64,000 nt of DNA from Clostridia bacterium (GTDB taxonomy: Bacteria; Bacillota_A; Clostridia; Christensenellales; Aristaeellaceae): assembly GCA_017530275.1 (NCBI GenBank), contig JAFXMP010000097.1, forward strand, positions 16,022-80,021. Direction: 5' to 3'. The position numbers were made by a program, and so were the translations under genes. This document shows, piece after piece, positions 32,662 through 41,362 of this stretch; the stretch's first letter is position 1; each line of letters starts with the position of its first letter. Under the pieces are notes generated by a model. It had not been told where the DNA came from. It ran no database searches and saw only the letters and a list, made by a program, of their open reading frames with translations.

Positions 32662-33906
32662 TCAGCGCTCGATGCGCCATACTGCCGCATCATGGGGCGG
32701 CAGAGAAGCGGACAGGGGCAGAGAAGCTTTCTGGCCGGTCCACAGCTCCGCAGCTTTCCCCTGAATGCCTTCCAACGCCTCGGAAGGCACGGTAAGGATG
32801 CGTTCTTCCTCCGAAAGGTTGAATACGGCGGCATAGCAGCCGTTTCCGTCCCTCCGGGGGGCGACCCATATGCTGACCTCTTCTGTGTTCACGATGGGAT
32901 GAGCGCACCAGGCTTCTTTTTCGATGGCAAGCAGCGGTGCGTTGGTAAGCAGGCGCAGGGTGAAATCGTCATTCTTGGGCATATCGCCGCCCATCATGAG
33001 GGGGGAGCGCATTATGCACCACAGGGTCATCATGGTGCGCTGTTCGGCGGGGGTGAAGCGGGTCCAGTCCTGCTTTCCATAGCACTGCCGCAGCGCGCCA
33101 AGGGGCAGCATATCGGCGTCCGGCCAATGGCCTGGCCCGGCGTGGACGCACCATTTTTCCGCACGCTCGAACATGGCTTTCAGCAGCCGCCATTCGTCCC
33201 AGAAATCATCGGTGATGCGCCACATGTTGGCGTTTTTTTTCAAGTGCTCCGCCTGCTCCAGCGGCGCGGGGCCGGGGGACAGGCTAAGCGTCATGTCCCG
33301 CCCGCAGCCCCGGCAGGCTTCGGAAATGATTTCGATTTCCCGTTTGCAGCGGGGATACTCCCGGGCGATATCGTCGCACTTCACAAAATCCACACCCCAT
33401 TGAGCATAGAGGCAGAAAATGCTTTCATAATACGCTTTGGCGGCGGGCAGATCGCATTTCAGGCCGTACATATCCGGGTTCCAGGCGCAGATGGAATTGG
33501 GGTCCGCAGCCTGGCTGCAAAGATATTCGCTGTTTAGGATGGGCAGCCGCCTGTGAGCCGCCATGCGGGGCAGGCCGCGCATGATATGAATGCCAAATTT
33601 GAGGCCCAGGCTGTGCACATAGTCCGCCAGAGGCCCGAAGCCCTTGCCGCCCGCCGCGCTGGGAAAGCGGTTTTCCGCGGGCAGCAGCCGCCCGTAACCG
33701 TCCATCACCAATTGGGAAAAAGGTTCGTATTCGTGGGTCATGGCGGTGGGCTGATACCATTGGATATCCACCACCACATATTCCCAACCATACTCCTTCA
33801 AATGCTTCGCCATGTAATCGGCATTTTGGCGCACCGTTTCCTCGGTCACCGCCGCGCCGTAGCAGTCCCAGCTGTTCCATCCCATGGGCGGGTTTTGCGC
33901 GATCAT
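32662..33906 (-). CDS. Alpha-galactosidase, glycoside hydrolase family 27
   Basis: 414 residues, no signal peptide, so cytoplasmic. The N-terminus PPMGWNSWDCYG, the strand YVVVDIQWYQP, the nucleophile region GVDFVKCDD (Asp near 177) and the acid/base region MWRITDDFWDEW (Asp near 233) are GH27 marks, as is IMRSPLMMGGDMP. A small beta domain closes the protein. It would release alpha-linked galactose from imported oligosaccharides, which fits a strain with two sugar ABC sets, though none is adjacent. GAAAGGGGAG precedes the ATG. Two truncated genes lie downstream. Confidence 0.92.
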   Translation of the reverse strand: MIAQNPPMGWNSWDCYGAAVTEETVRQNADYMAKHLKEYGWEYVVVDIQWYQPTAMTHEYEPFSQLVMDGYGRLLPAENRFPSAAGGKGFGPLADYVHSLGLKFGIHIMRGLPRMAAHRRLPILNSEYLCSQAADPNSICAWNPDMYGLKCDLPAAKAYYESIFCLYAQWGVDFVKCDDIAREYPRCKREIEIISEACRGCGRDMTLSLSPGPAPLEQAEHLKKNANMWRITDDFWDEWRLLKAMFERAEKWCVHAGPGHWPDADMLPLGALRQCYGKQDWTRFTPAEQRTMMTLWCIMRSPLMMGGDMPKNDDFTLRLLTNAPLLAIEKEAWCAHPIVNTEEVSIWVAPRRDGNGCYAAVFNLSEEERILTVPSEALEGIQGKAAELWTGQKASLPLSASLPPHDAAVWRIER

Positions 33907-34144
33907 TGGTATCTCCCCTTTCGATTCATTGGTAAAACTTTTAACCGCTTATAAACGAGCTTTTTCGCAAATATAGCAAAAGCCCTCTATAGCTTTCTCG
34001 GAAGGGGGATGAACCGCCGATGACCGGCATGCGGCGGAATCTCATCGGCGGTGAGATCAGCCTGCGGATTAATTAGCCCCCTGCTTCGTTTTTGACATAA
34101 AGCTTTCTTAAAGTATTGCTTCGCCGTTCTTTTTGTCTTCCCCC

Positions 34145-34173
34145 TTGACGCGCCTCGAAATTTGCAGTATCTT
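34145..34173 (+). promoter_or_regulatory. Sigma-A-type promoter of the uridine kinase gene
   Basis: TTGACG (34145-34150), 17-base spacer, TATCTT (34168-34173), about 25 bases before the Shine-Dalgarno. The remaining 33907-34144 stretch contains a weak inverted repeat (CCGCCGATGA / TCATCGGCGG type, about 34014-34052) and no gene. Confidence 0.6.
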
Positions 34174-34204
34174 GTAAAAAACGGGCAAAGGGGGGCACAC
34201 TGCA

Positions 34205-34825
34205 ATGTTATTTATCGGTATTTGCGGCGCCAGCGGTTCGGGCAAAACCACCCTGGCGGACGAGCTGGTGCGGGATATGGGCGTGGACAGCGTGGTGATC
34301 AACCAGGACGCTTATTACATCGACCATCCCGATCTGACCTTTGAGGAGCGCGTGCACCTGAATTACGACGAGCCGGGCATTTTCGACCATGATCTGCTGT
34401 ACCGCGACATCTGCACCTTGCTGGAGGGAAAAACCATTACCCGCAAGGCTTATGATTTTGCCCAGCACCGCCGCTGCGACACCGATGAAATCGTTCATCC
34501 CGCCACGGTGGTGATCGTGGAAGGCATTCACTCCTTCTACGACGCCCGGCTGCGGGATAAAATGTTTTTGAAGCTGTACATCAATGTGGAGCCGGATATC
34601 TGCCTGCTGCGCCGCATCAGACGGGACATCAAGGAACGCGGCCGCCAGATCGATAACATCGGCGAGCAGTACCTGGCCACCGTAAAGCCCATGTACGATC
34701 AGTATATCCGCAATTATATCCATTACGCCGACGTGGTGGTGATGAAGGGCGGCAAGGACACCCGCATCGTGCCCATTCTGGCGGGCTACCTGCAAAGCGT
34801 GCTGGACAAGGGCGGAGAAATATAA
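34205..34825 (+). CDS. udk: Uridine kinase
   Basis: 206 residues, the normal family length. P-loop GASGSGKTT (8-16), INQDAYYIDHPDLTFEERVH with the following NYDEP, DFAQHRR, and VVIVEGIHSFYD are the uridine/cytidine kinase motifs; LLRRIRRDIKERGRQID is the lid. It phosphorylates uridine and cytidine for pyrimidine salvage. AAAGGGGGGC lies before the ATG. It stands alone, with its own promoter and terminator. Confidence 0.93.
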   Translation: MLFIGICGASGSGKTTLADELVRDMGVDSVVINQDAYYIDHPDLTFEERVHLNYDEPGIFDHDLLYRDICTLLEGKTITRKAYDFAQHRRCDTDEIVHPATVVIVEGIHSFYDARLRDKMFLKLYINVEPDICLLRRIRRDIKERGRQIDNIGEQYLATVKPMYDQYIRNYIHYADVVVMKGGKDTRIVPILAGYLQSVLDKGGEI

Positions 34826-34956
34826 AAAAGTAGAAAGAAAATCCCAAATAACGCGCATTATTTAATAAAAAGTGGAGCGTTTATCCCATTCAGATATTGT
34901 TTTTTCTCAAGTTTTATAAAAGCAGTGGAAATATCCGGCTTTTCGTATATTCCCCG

Positions 34957-35060
34957 CCGGAATGGGGCACGCTGATCCCAGGGCGGGGAGCGCGCCGCGG
35001 ACCGGATGCGCTGCTGAAAGCCCTGAGAGAGCCTGCCGGATGCGGCGCGCTCTCTTTTTT
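34957..35060 (+). terminator. Structured 3' region and terminator after udk
   Basis: CCCCGCC near 34957-34963 can pair with GGGCGGGG at 34981-34988, and GAGCGCGCCGC (34988-34998) pairs with its complement at 35042-35052, enclosing a further stem and followed by a T-run (35055-35060). The long interior makes it larger than a normal terminator. The region 34826-34956 before it shows no gene. Confidence 0.65.
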
Positions 35061-35224
35061 ATACTATTCTCAGGATAAAAGATTATCAGATTTGGGATGG
35101 ATTTTTCGCTCTGGCTAAGCTGAATGGAGGGAGGCGTAGCAGCGCTACGTTGACCGGAATAAAGCGACGCCAGGGCGGAAAAGACGCCCAAAGATGATAA
35201 GATTTTAGACTGAGAATAGTATTA
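35061..35224. mobile_element. MITE-like element with long imperfect inverted repeats
   Basis: About 160 bases. The left end ATACTATTCTCAG is repeated inverted at the right end (to about 35222). The match continues inward, imperfectly, through about 55 bases: GATTATCAGATTTGGG on the left against the complement of CCCAAAGATGATAAGA on the right, then GCTCTGGC against GCCAGGGC. The centre has a GGCGTAGCAGCGCTACG stem. There is no ORF. It looks like a non-autonomous palindromic element; only one copy is visible in the window. Confidence 0.55.
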
Positions 35225-35229
35225 CGCTG

Positions 35230-36447
35230 TCACGGTATATCATCGTCCACTACAAAGCTGCCGGGGGCGGCCTGCAGCCCGCCTTCATCCAGCCATTTTC
35301 CTGCCAGCAGCAGCGCGCGTTCCGCTTTGGCGTCCAGTTCGCCGCTGCCGCTGCGGCTCACGCCGTTCATCACCAGCACCACCGCGGTTCGGGCGTCTGG
35401 GTCCACGAACAGATCGGTCAGCATGCCTGCCCAGCGGCCCTGGTGCCCGTACCATGTGCGGCCGTCTTCGGCGGTGAAGCGGTACATACCCAGGCCATAG
35501 GGGCTTTCAACGGTCACCGTAGTTCCCCGCACGGTGCGCTGGTCCGCCCGCATTTCCGCCGCTGCCTGAGGGGACAGCAGGCGCACGTTCCCGGCAATGC
35601 CGCCGCAGGCCAGCATCTGGCCGATTTTTTCCAGTCCGGACAGGCTGATATACAAGCTGCCAACGGAAATATCGTAATGGCTGTCGGGATCGCAGGTGTC
35701 TTCGTACCCTGCCCGGTCTTCCTCCAGGTATTTTTCGGCTTTCATATACACCTGGCCATCCTGGGTGTAGGTGCGGGACAGGGGAGCGGGATCGGGCAGC
35801 AGATGGGAGGCGTAGGCGGCGTTGACGCCTAAGGGAACAAACACGTGCTCCGTCATGTATGTGTTCAGGCTCTGGCCGGAGGCGCGCTCGATGGCGCTGC
35901 CCAAAATGCCGCCGTTCAGGTTGGAATACTCGTAGTGCGTACCGGGCGCGTACTTGGAAAAATAGCGGTTCTGGTCCAGGGTGATCTTTTCCCATGGGGA
36001 GGCGGTGTGATAAGGCGCATCGCTTAGCAGGGAACTGGTATGGCTCAGGACCTGGCGCAGGGTGACGGGAAGATCGGGATAACGGGGATTTCGGATGGGA
36101 ATGCCCTCCGCGTACGTCAGCGGCGCGTCCAGGTGAATTTTGCCTGCCTCCTTGAGCTGCATCACGCCTATGGCGGTGATCATTTTGGTCAGGGAGGCGA
36201 TTTTGTATACCGTGTTACCGTCTACGGGCCGTCCGCCGAACTTGCTGTCAGCGCCGTAATAGTATTCATAGAGGGTTTCCCCGTCCCTGTTTACGATCAC
36301 GGCCCCGCCAACGGCCTCCGCCCTGGTAAATAGGCGCAAAAAATACGCGTCCGCCGCCGCGGCTGTTTCCCCGTCCAGTTCGCACAGGACGCAGCAGGGA
36401 CGCGCGATAAGCGTCAGGACCAGCGCCAGCAGCGTAAGCCTTTTCAC
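35230..36447 (-). CDS. Secreted serine hydrolase of the beta-lactamase/class C PBP type
   Basis: About 405 residues. A GTG overlapping the ParB stop (GTGA) gives a clean signal peptide (MKRLTLLALVLTLIARPCC); an ATG 24 bases upstream is possible but lies within parB. Motifs are SLTK (Ser near 85) with IASLTKM context, YSNLN as the Tyr-x-Asn box, and GHQGRW as the third box. The fold covers beta-lactamases, esterases and D-amino peptidases, so the substrate is open. It is translationally coupled to parB, which is unusual for a secreted enzyme. Confidence 0.8.
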   Translation of the reverse strand: MKRLTLLALVLTLIARPCCVLCELDGETAAAADAYFLRLFTRAEAVGGAVIVNRDGETLYEYYYGADSKFGGRPVDGNTVYKIASLTKMITAIGVMQLKEAGKIHLDAPLTYAEGIPIRNPRYPDLPVTLRQVLSHTSSLLSDAPYHTASPWEKITLDQNRYFSKYAPGTHYEYSNLNGGILGSAIERASGQSLNTYMTEHVFVPLGVNAAYASHLLPDPAPLSRTYTQDGQVYMKAEKYLEEDRAGYEDTCDPDSHYDISVGSLYISLSGLEKIGQMLACGGIAGNVRLLSPQAAAEMRADQRTVRGTTVTVESPYGLGMYRFTAEDGRTWYGHQGRWAGMLTDLFVDPDARTAVVLVMNGVSRSGSGELDAKAERALLLAGKWLDEGGLQAAPGSFVVDDDIP

Positions 36448-37292
36448 AGCTTTTCCAGCCGTTCTAAGCATTGGTACAGCCGCTCCAAATCGTCTTCGCT
36501 TTCGTATTGCAAAATGATTTTCCCGCGTTTGCGGTTGCCCTTAAACATGGTGCGCAGGCCGAAGGTTTCCCGCATGCGGCTCTCCATATCCTGCAATTCC
36601 AAGGGCAGGGGCCGGGGCGTGGGCTTTGGCTTATAAACCGGCTCCGGCTGAGCGGCTATCTTTTCCAGGGCGCGCACGCTCAAGCCTTCCAAAACCACCA
36701 ACTGCGCCAATACCACTTGGCGTTTTTCATCCTCAATGCCTGCCAGCACCCGGGCGTGGCCCGCGCTGATGCGGCCCGCCATCACATCCTGCTGCACAGT
36801 TTCCGGAAGTGTCAGCAGGCGCAGGCTGTTGGCTACGGCGGGGCGGGATCTGCCCAGCCGCTTGGCCGCCTGCTCCTGAGTATAATGGCAGGCTTCCATA
36901 AACTGCTTCATGGCGCTGGCTTCCTCGATCGGATTCAGGTCCTCCCGCTGCAGGTTTTCGATCAGCGAGGCTTCCATCTGCTCGGCGGGGGTAAAATCCC
37001 GCACGATGCAGGGCACCGCGTCCAGGCCCGCTATGCGAGCGGCTCGGAAGCGCCTTTCTCCCGCCACGATGCGGTAGCGTCCATTCTGTTCCACCACCAG
37101 CAGGGGCTGCAGCACTCCCGCTTGCTGGATGGAATCCGCCAGCGACTGAAGGGATATTTCGTCAAAATCCCGCCGGGGCTGGTCCGGGTTCCGATCCAGC
37201 TCTGTAACGGCAATCATGCTCACCGTGTTTTCCAGATCATTGCTATCGGGCAGCAGGGCGTCCAGACCCCTTCCCAGGCCGTTCTTCTTCAT
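36444..37292 (-). CDS. parB: Chromosome partitioning protein ParB/Spo0J
   Basis: 282 residues. The ParB N-terminal CTPase region has LDRNPDQPRRDFDE and GERRFRAARIAGLDAVPCIVRD, followed by ENLQREDLNPIEEA and the helix-turn-helix KRLGRSRPAVANSLRLLTLP; the C-terminal dimer domain ends LERLEKL. It binds parS and loads condensin at the origin. It lies downstream of parA in the same direction, but a 219-base gap with a palindromic repeat separates them, whereas these genes normally touch. No parS-like 16-mer was identified by eye in the window. Confidence 0.92.
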   Translation of the reverse strand: MKKNGLGRGLDALLPDSNDLENTVSMIAVTELDRNPDQPRRDFDEISLQSLADSIQQAGVLQPLLVVEQNGRYRIVAGERRFRAARIAGLDAVPCIVRDFTPAEQMEASLIENLQREDLNPIEEASAMKQFMEACHYTQEQAAKRLGRSRPAVANSLRLLTLPETVQQDVMAGRISAGHARVLAGIEDEKRQVVLAQLVVLEGLSVRALEKIAAQPEPVYKPKPTPRPLPLELQDMESRMRETFGLRTMFKGNRKRGKIILQYESEDDLERLYQCLERLEKL

Positions 37293-37360
37293 TTTGCGCT
37301 TTCACTCCATCCTGGATAGTTTTTACCCGGTCGATGCTAAAGGACACTTTCAATCAGAAT

Positions 37361-37474
37361 GAGAGTGGAGAGTGAAGAGTTGAGAGTTGAGATGTATTTT
37401 GTTTTAAAATCGATAGGGACTCAGTTTTGACCGACTATATAAATCTCAACTCTCCACTCTCAACTCTCAACTCT
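37361..37474. repeat. Palindromic CTCAACTCT element, copy 2, between parA and parB
   Basis: Left arm GAGAGTGGAGAGTGAAGAGT onward through GAGTTGAGA to about 37391; right arm from ACTATATAAATCTCAACTC to 37474. The arms are inverted repeats of about 35-40 bases. The element occupies most of the parA-parB gap and may have been inserted there. Confidence 0.88.
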
Positions 37475-37511
37475 TTTGTAACTTAAAGCTTCCTTTCCGC
37501 GTCGTTTCCAG

Positions 37512-38273
37512 TTATTTTTTGTTCTTTTTAATGACCTCCTGCGACAGCGCCATATACGCCTCTGTGCCGGTGCTGCGGGGATCGTACATGTGGATGGGCA
37601 GGCCGTGGCTGGGCGCTTCGCCCAAGCGCACGGTGCGGGGCACGGTGGTTTTGAACAGCTGGGATTTGAAATGCTTTTTTACTTCCGCAACCACCTGCAA
37701 GCCCAAGTTCGTACGGCCGTCCAGCATGGTCAGCAGCACGCCCTCGATTTCCAGGCCGGGGTTCAATCCCCGCTTGACCCGCTGCACGGTGTTCATCAGG
37801 GCGGAGACCCCTTCCAAGGCGTAGTATTCGCATTGGATGGGGATCAGGATGCTCTGGGCGGCGGTGAGGGCGTTCACGGTGAGCAGCCCCAGGGAAGGCG
37901 GGCAGTCGATGATCAGAAAATCATACCGGGCGCGGATAGGTTCCAACGCCGCCCGCAGGCGGTATTCCCGGCGTTCTATATTGGCCAGCTCCAGTTCCGC
38001 CCCGGCCAGGCGGATATCCGAGGGGACCACACATAGTTTCTTCTGGCGCGTGGCTTCCACCGTGCTTTCGATGGTGCAATCCCCCAACAGCGCTTCATAA
38101 ACCGTTTTCTCTCCTGCCCGGACACCCAGGCCGCTGCTGGCGTTGCCCTGGGGGTCCAAATCCACCAGCAGGGTATTCTTTCCCGCCTCGGCAAGACAAG
38201 CCGCTAAATTCACGGCGGTGGTCGTTTTGCCCACGCCGCCCTTCTGGTTGGCGATACAGATGATTTTGCCCAT
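37512..38273 (-). CDS. parA: Chromosome partitioning ATPase ParA/Soj
   Basis: 253 residues. Deviant Walker A KGGVGKTT (11-18), LVDLDPQGNASSGLG as Walker A', and DFLIIDCPPSLGLLTVNAL as Walker B are diagnostic. It is a ParA-type ATPase that moves ParB-parS complexes. It is of the short chromosomal type, without an N-terminal DNA-binding domain. A hypothetical gene lies 30 bases upstream in the same direction and probably shares the transcript. Confidence 0.93.
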   Translation of the reverse strand: MGKIICIANQKGGVGKTTTAVNLAACLAEAGKNTLLVDLDPQGNASSGLGVRAGEKTVYEALLGDCTIESTVEATRQKKLCVVPSDIRLAGAELELANIERREYRLRAALEPIRARYDFLIIDCPPSLGLLTVNALTAAQSILIPIQCEYYALEGVSALMNTVQRVKRGLNPGLEIEGVLLTMLDGRTNLGLQVVAEVKKHFKSQLFKTTVPRTVRLGEAPSHGLPIHMYDPRSTGTEAYMALSQEVIKKNKK

Positions 38274-38303
38274 ATAAATCAGATCCTTTATTTTATAGGT
38301 AGT

Positions 38304-38780
38304 TTATTGCAGCCATTCCCGCCACCTGAAGGCGGGATAGCAGCCTTTGGCTACAGACGCGATGGCGGATAGCTCCTCCCGGGTCTGGAGGGGTGCAAAG
38401 CGGGTGTACAGCGCCCGCAGGGCGGAAAGGCTGGGATGGCTCATGGAGTATTCCCGCAGATAGCGCAGGTGCCTTTCGTCTACAGGCAATTCCAAAAAGG
38501 GGAGCAGCATCAGTTCGTCGGCCATGGCTGCAAAGTCCTCAAGCCTCGAACGCACCCACGTGCCGTCCTCCAGGCCGATGAGCATTTTTCCTCCCGTGGC
38601 CTCCCGCACAGCGTAAAACAGCAGGCTGTCCAGTTCTCCGGCCAGATCATCCCTTTTGCCTCCAATGGAAAAGCCGTTCAGCCGCCCGGCGATTTCGCGC
38701 ACCGCAGGCGAAAGCTTTTCCAGCAGCGGTCCGCCCAGCCAGGGCTTGAGCACGATCATCACCTGTGCCTGGGAAACCAT
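38304..38780 (-). CDS. Hypothetical protein upstream of parA
   Basis: 158 residues, not recognised. It is soluble and mostly helical, with LSPAVREIAGRLNGFSIGGK, a stretch LDSLLFYAVREATGGKMLIG, an Asp/Glu-rich middle and a Trp-rich end (FRWREWLQ). GGTGGAGGG lies before ATG 38780; an internal ATG seven codons later is a second candidate start. Its place directly ahead of parA suggests a conserved chromosome-maintenance neighbourhood, but no function is claimed. Confidence 0.65.
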   Translation of the reverse strand: MVSQAQVMIVLKPWLGGPLLEKLSPAVREIAGRLNGFSIGGKRDDLAGELDSLLFYAVREATGGKMLIGLEDGTWVRSRLEDFAAMADELMLLPFLELPVDERHLRYLREYSMSHPSLSALRALYTRFAPLQTREELSAIASVAKGCYPAFRWREWLQ

Positions 38781-38820
38781 GGGCCCTCCACCTCTTTTGT
38801 AACTGTGAAAAATGAGAGGA

Positions 38821-39837
38821 TCAGTTGAAGCCGAAGATTTTCCGGCTGATATTGTAGCCGGCGACCGTTACTGTCCGGCCGAAGCGCCCCGGCAGATGCA
38901 TCAGCCGTCCCAGCAGGCCATGGCGCAGATGGCGGTATACCTTGGGGTTTTCCTTTTGAATGTAAGCCCACAGTTCCTTTTTCTTTCGCAGGTTTTCTTC
39001 CGTTCCGCTTTTGGTGAGCAGCACGGAGGACACGGTGGTCACGATCTCCAGGAAATTCAGCATATACCGGCGCTTGTGCACGTCGTCCACCTGGAAGGGG
39101 TCCACCTGATTCACCAGCATCCGGTTCACCAGCAATGCCTGATCGATGCGCCGGAGCATCACCTGTTCCTGTACGGACTGATCCTCCCGGCCGATGAAGT
39201 AATGGTAGAAATCCACATCCAGGTAATACATTTTTTCCACGTTTTTCAGCGGTACATACACGTACAGCTCATCCACGTAAAAGGTATGCCTGGGCAGCTC
39301 CATCCCGCAGTCCCGCAGAAGCTTTGTGCGATAGATCACCGAGTGCATCAGCATATACTGGCTTTTGCGGAAATGCCTGGTTTCCTCCCAGCCGAACACC
39401 CGATGCTGGGGCAGGGCGTGGTGATAGCTCATCACATGCTTGTGAGCCGCGCCTGCCTTGTCATAAATGAAATTGCTCACCAGCATATCGATCTGCCGGT
39501 CCGGCGATGAAAAATCTTTCAGGGTTTCCAGAACTCTGGGATACGCTTCCCCGTCCGCCCAGTCGTCGCTGTCCACCACCTTGAAATACAAGCCGGATGC
39601 GTTTTTCAGCCCCGTCATCACCGCGTCGCCGTGGCCGCCGTTTTCCTGGTGGATGGCCTTTACGACGCCTGGATAGCGCCGTTCGTAATCGTCGGCGATC
39701 CGGGCGGTATCATCCTTTGAGCCGTCGTCCACCACCAGGATCTCCACCTGCTCGCCCCCGGGCAGCAGCGATTCGATGGCGTGGGCCATATAATCCTGTG
39801 AATTATAGCAGGGAACTGCAATCGATAACAGTTTCAC
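38821..39837 (-). CDS. Family 2 glycosyltransferase
   Basis: 338 residues. A GTG start giving MKLLSIAVPCYN, with GGGAG upstream, is preferred to the ATG nine bases earlier. GT-A motifs are ILVVDDGSKDDT and VVDSDDWADG (the metal-binding DxD near 88). The C-terminal half (YVDELYVYVPLKNVEKMYYL, YHYFIGREDQSV) is typical of GT2 enzymes that add sugars to cell-surface polymers. There is no membrane segment. It stands alone, divergent from mreB, and its acceptor is unknown. Confidence 0.88.
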   Translation of the reverse strand: MKLLSIAVPCYNSQDYMAHAIESLLPGGEQVEILVVDDGSKDDTARIADDYERRYPGVVKAIHQENGGHGDAVMTGLKNASGLYFKVVDSDDWADGEAYPRVLETLKDFSSPDRQIDMLVSNFIYDKAGAAHKHVMSYHHALPQHRVFGWEETRHFRKSQYMLMHSVIYRTKLLRDCGMELPRHTFYVDELYVYVPLKNVEKMYYLDVDFYHYFIGREDQSVQEQVMLRRIDQALLVNRMLVNQVDPFQVDDVHKRRYMLNFLEIVTTVSSVLLTKSGTEENLRKKKELWAYIQKENPKVYRHLRHGLLGRLMHLPGRFGRTVTVAGYNISRKIFGFN

Positions 39838-40201
39838 GCCCCTCATCTCCCGCAGTGGTATCGTCTGTCACCCTTCTATTATACATGATTTTTCCCGGAA
39901 AGGAAACCACTTTATGATCGTTCTGCCCAGCAAACCATAGATAAAAGTCTGTTTTACCTGTAACATCTCCATTATGTCATAGTCCAGGAAAAGCGTCAAG
40001 GGGCATTTCTCCGGTTTCTGGGAAGTGCATTCCCGATCATTTGTCGGTTTTTTGGAAAAAGTGGCGAACGAGCGCCGGAATTAATGGAATTTTACCAAGA
40101 AAGTAGCAAATGATTCCCATAAAGATGGTGAAAAGGAGGAATTTCCGCTCACACGTCGAATAAAGCACAGCAAATGCAGTAAAGGCAAAGGAGAAGCATG
40201 C
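39838..40201. other. Divergent intergenic region between GT2 and mreB
   Basis: A -10-like TATAAT for the glycosyltransferase is readable on the minus strand (forward ATTATA, 39878-39883) without a clear -35. On the plus strand AAAGGAG precedes mreB. No gene or repeat family was found in this stretch of about 360 bases. Confidence 0.4.
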
Positions 40202-41230
40202 ATGGCAACGGTTCTGGACATGGGCGTCGATCTGGGTACGGCCAGCGTCGTCATTTACGGCAAAGGGAAGGATGTGGTGCTCAACGAGCCCGCCGTGATC
40301 GCCTTTGACCGGGAAACCCGCAATGTGCTGGCAGTGGGCGAAGAAGCCCGCCGCATGATGGGCCGCACGCCCAGCAACATTGCCGCCATCCGCCCTTTGC
40401 AGAACGGCATGGTGGCCGATATGGACATGGCCTGCACCATGCTGCGCTATTTCGTGGGCCGGGTGGTGGGCAAACGCCTGATCGGCGGCCCCCGCATCCT
40501 GATTTCCGTACCCACGGGCGTAAACGATATGGAAAAGCACCGCATCACCACCAGCCTGTTTGAAACCGGCGCGCGCCGCACGCAGCTGATTGACCGGCCC
40601 ATTGCCGCCGCCATCGGCGCGGGCCTGCCCATTGGAGAAGCCTATGGGGAAATGATCGTGGATATCGGCGGCGGGACTGCGGATATCGCCGTGCTTTCCC
40701 AGGGGCAGATCATCGCCAGCAACCGGGAATCCGTCAATCAGATTGGCAGCGACGCTTTCGACGACGCCATCATCCGTTATATCCGCCGCAAGCACAATCT
40801 GCTCATCGGCGTACCCACCGCCGAGGATCTGAAAATCAGCATCGGCTCCGCCCTGCCCCGCAACGAACAGTTTTATATGGAAATCACCGGGCGCAACCTG
40901 ATTTCCGGCCTGCCCAAAATCATGCGCATCACCAGCGACGAGATCACCGAAGCCCTGGAAGATCCCCTGCACAGCCTGCTGGAAGCCATTCAGGCCGTGC
41001 TGGAAAAAACCCCCGCCGAGCTGCTGGCCGATATTTTTGAAACCGGCCTCACTCTCACCGGCGGCGGCGCGTTGCTCTCCGGCCTCACCGAGGCCATCTC
41101 CTTGGCTCTCAAGGTAAATTGCCATCTGGCCGAATATCCCCAGGAATGCGTGGCGCGGGGCTGCGGCCTGACATTGGAAAACTGGAACGAATATGGGAAA
41201 TACCTGAACGACCGGCGCAAGAGACGGTAA
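40202..41230 (+). CDS. mreB: MreB/Mbl-type rod-shape-determining actin homologue
   Basis: 342 residues. Actin-fold motifs are present: GVDLGTASVVIYG (phosphate 1), DIGGGTADIAVLS (phosphate 2), ADIFETGLTLTGGGALLSGL (adenosine). IRPLQNGMVADMDMA and EPAVIAF are MreB-specific. It polymerises under the membrane to guide wall synthesis. mreC and mreD do not follow, so this is a stand-alone Mbl- or MreBH-like copy. Sequence after the adenosine motif is shortened and diverges. A terminator lies 15 bases after the stop. Confidence 0.9.
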   Translation: MATVLDMGVDLGTASVVIYGKGKDVVLNEPAVIAFDRETRNVLAVGEEARRMMGRTPSNIAAIRPLQNGMVADMDMACTMLRYFVGRVVGKRLIGGPRILISVPTGVNDMEKHRITTSLFETGARRTQLIDRPIAAAIGAGLPIGEAYGEMIVDIGGGTADIAVLSQGQIIASNRESVNQIGSDAFDDAIIRYIRRKHNLLIGVPTAEDLKISIGSALPRNEQFYMEITGRNLISGLPKIMRITSDEITEALEDPLHSLLEAIQAVLEKTPAELLADIFETGLTLTGGGALLSGLTEAISLALKVNCHLAEYPQECVARGCGLTLENWNEYGKYLNDRRKRR

Positions 41231-41244
41231 CCGGAAAAATGAGA

Positions 41245-41270
41245 GCGCGGAAAAATTCCGCGTTTTTTTT
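41245..41270 (+). terminator. Rho-independent terminator after mreB
   Basis: CGCGGAA (41246-41252) pairs with TTCCGCG (41256-41262) around a three-base loop, followed by eight T. Confidence 0.9.
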
Positions 41271-41362
41271 CGCCGATTTAAGGTTCTTTTAAACTTGCCG
41301 TGGATAATGATAGGCGTAACAGAAACAGCCCTTTGGTATGCGGAAAGGAGACTGAACGCTGC

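Noticed and set aside
32416..33537. Plus-strand ORF of 373 codons opposite the alpha-galactosidase
   Set aside because: Same reason; the GH27 catalytic motifs on the minus strand decide the coding strand.
34957..35060. TPP or other known riboswitch suggested by CTGAGA
   Set aside because: The other conserved elements are absent and the region lies downstream, not upstream, of the nearest gene in the same direction.
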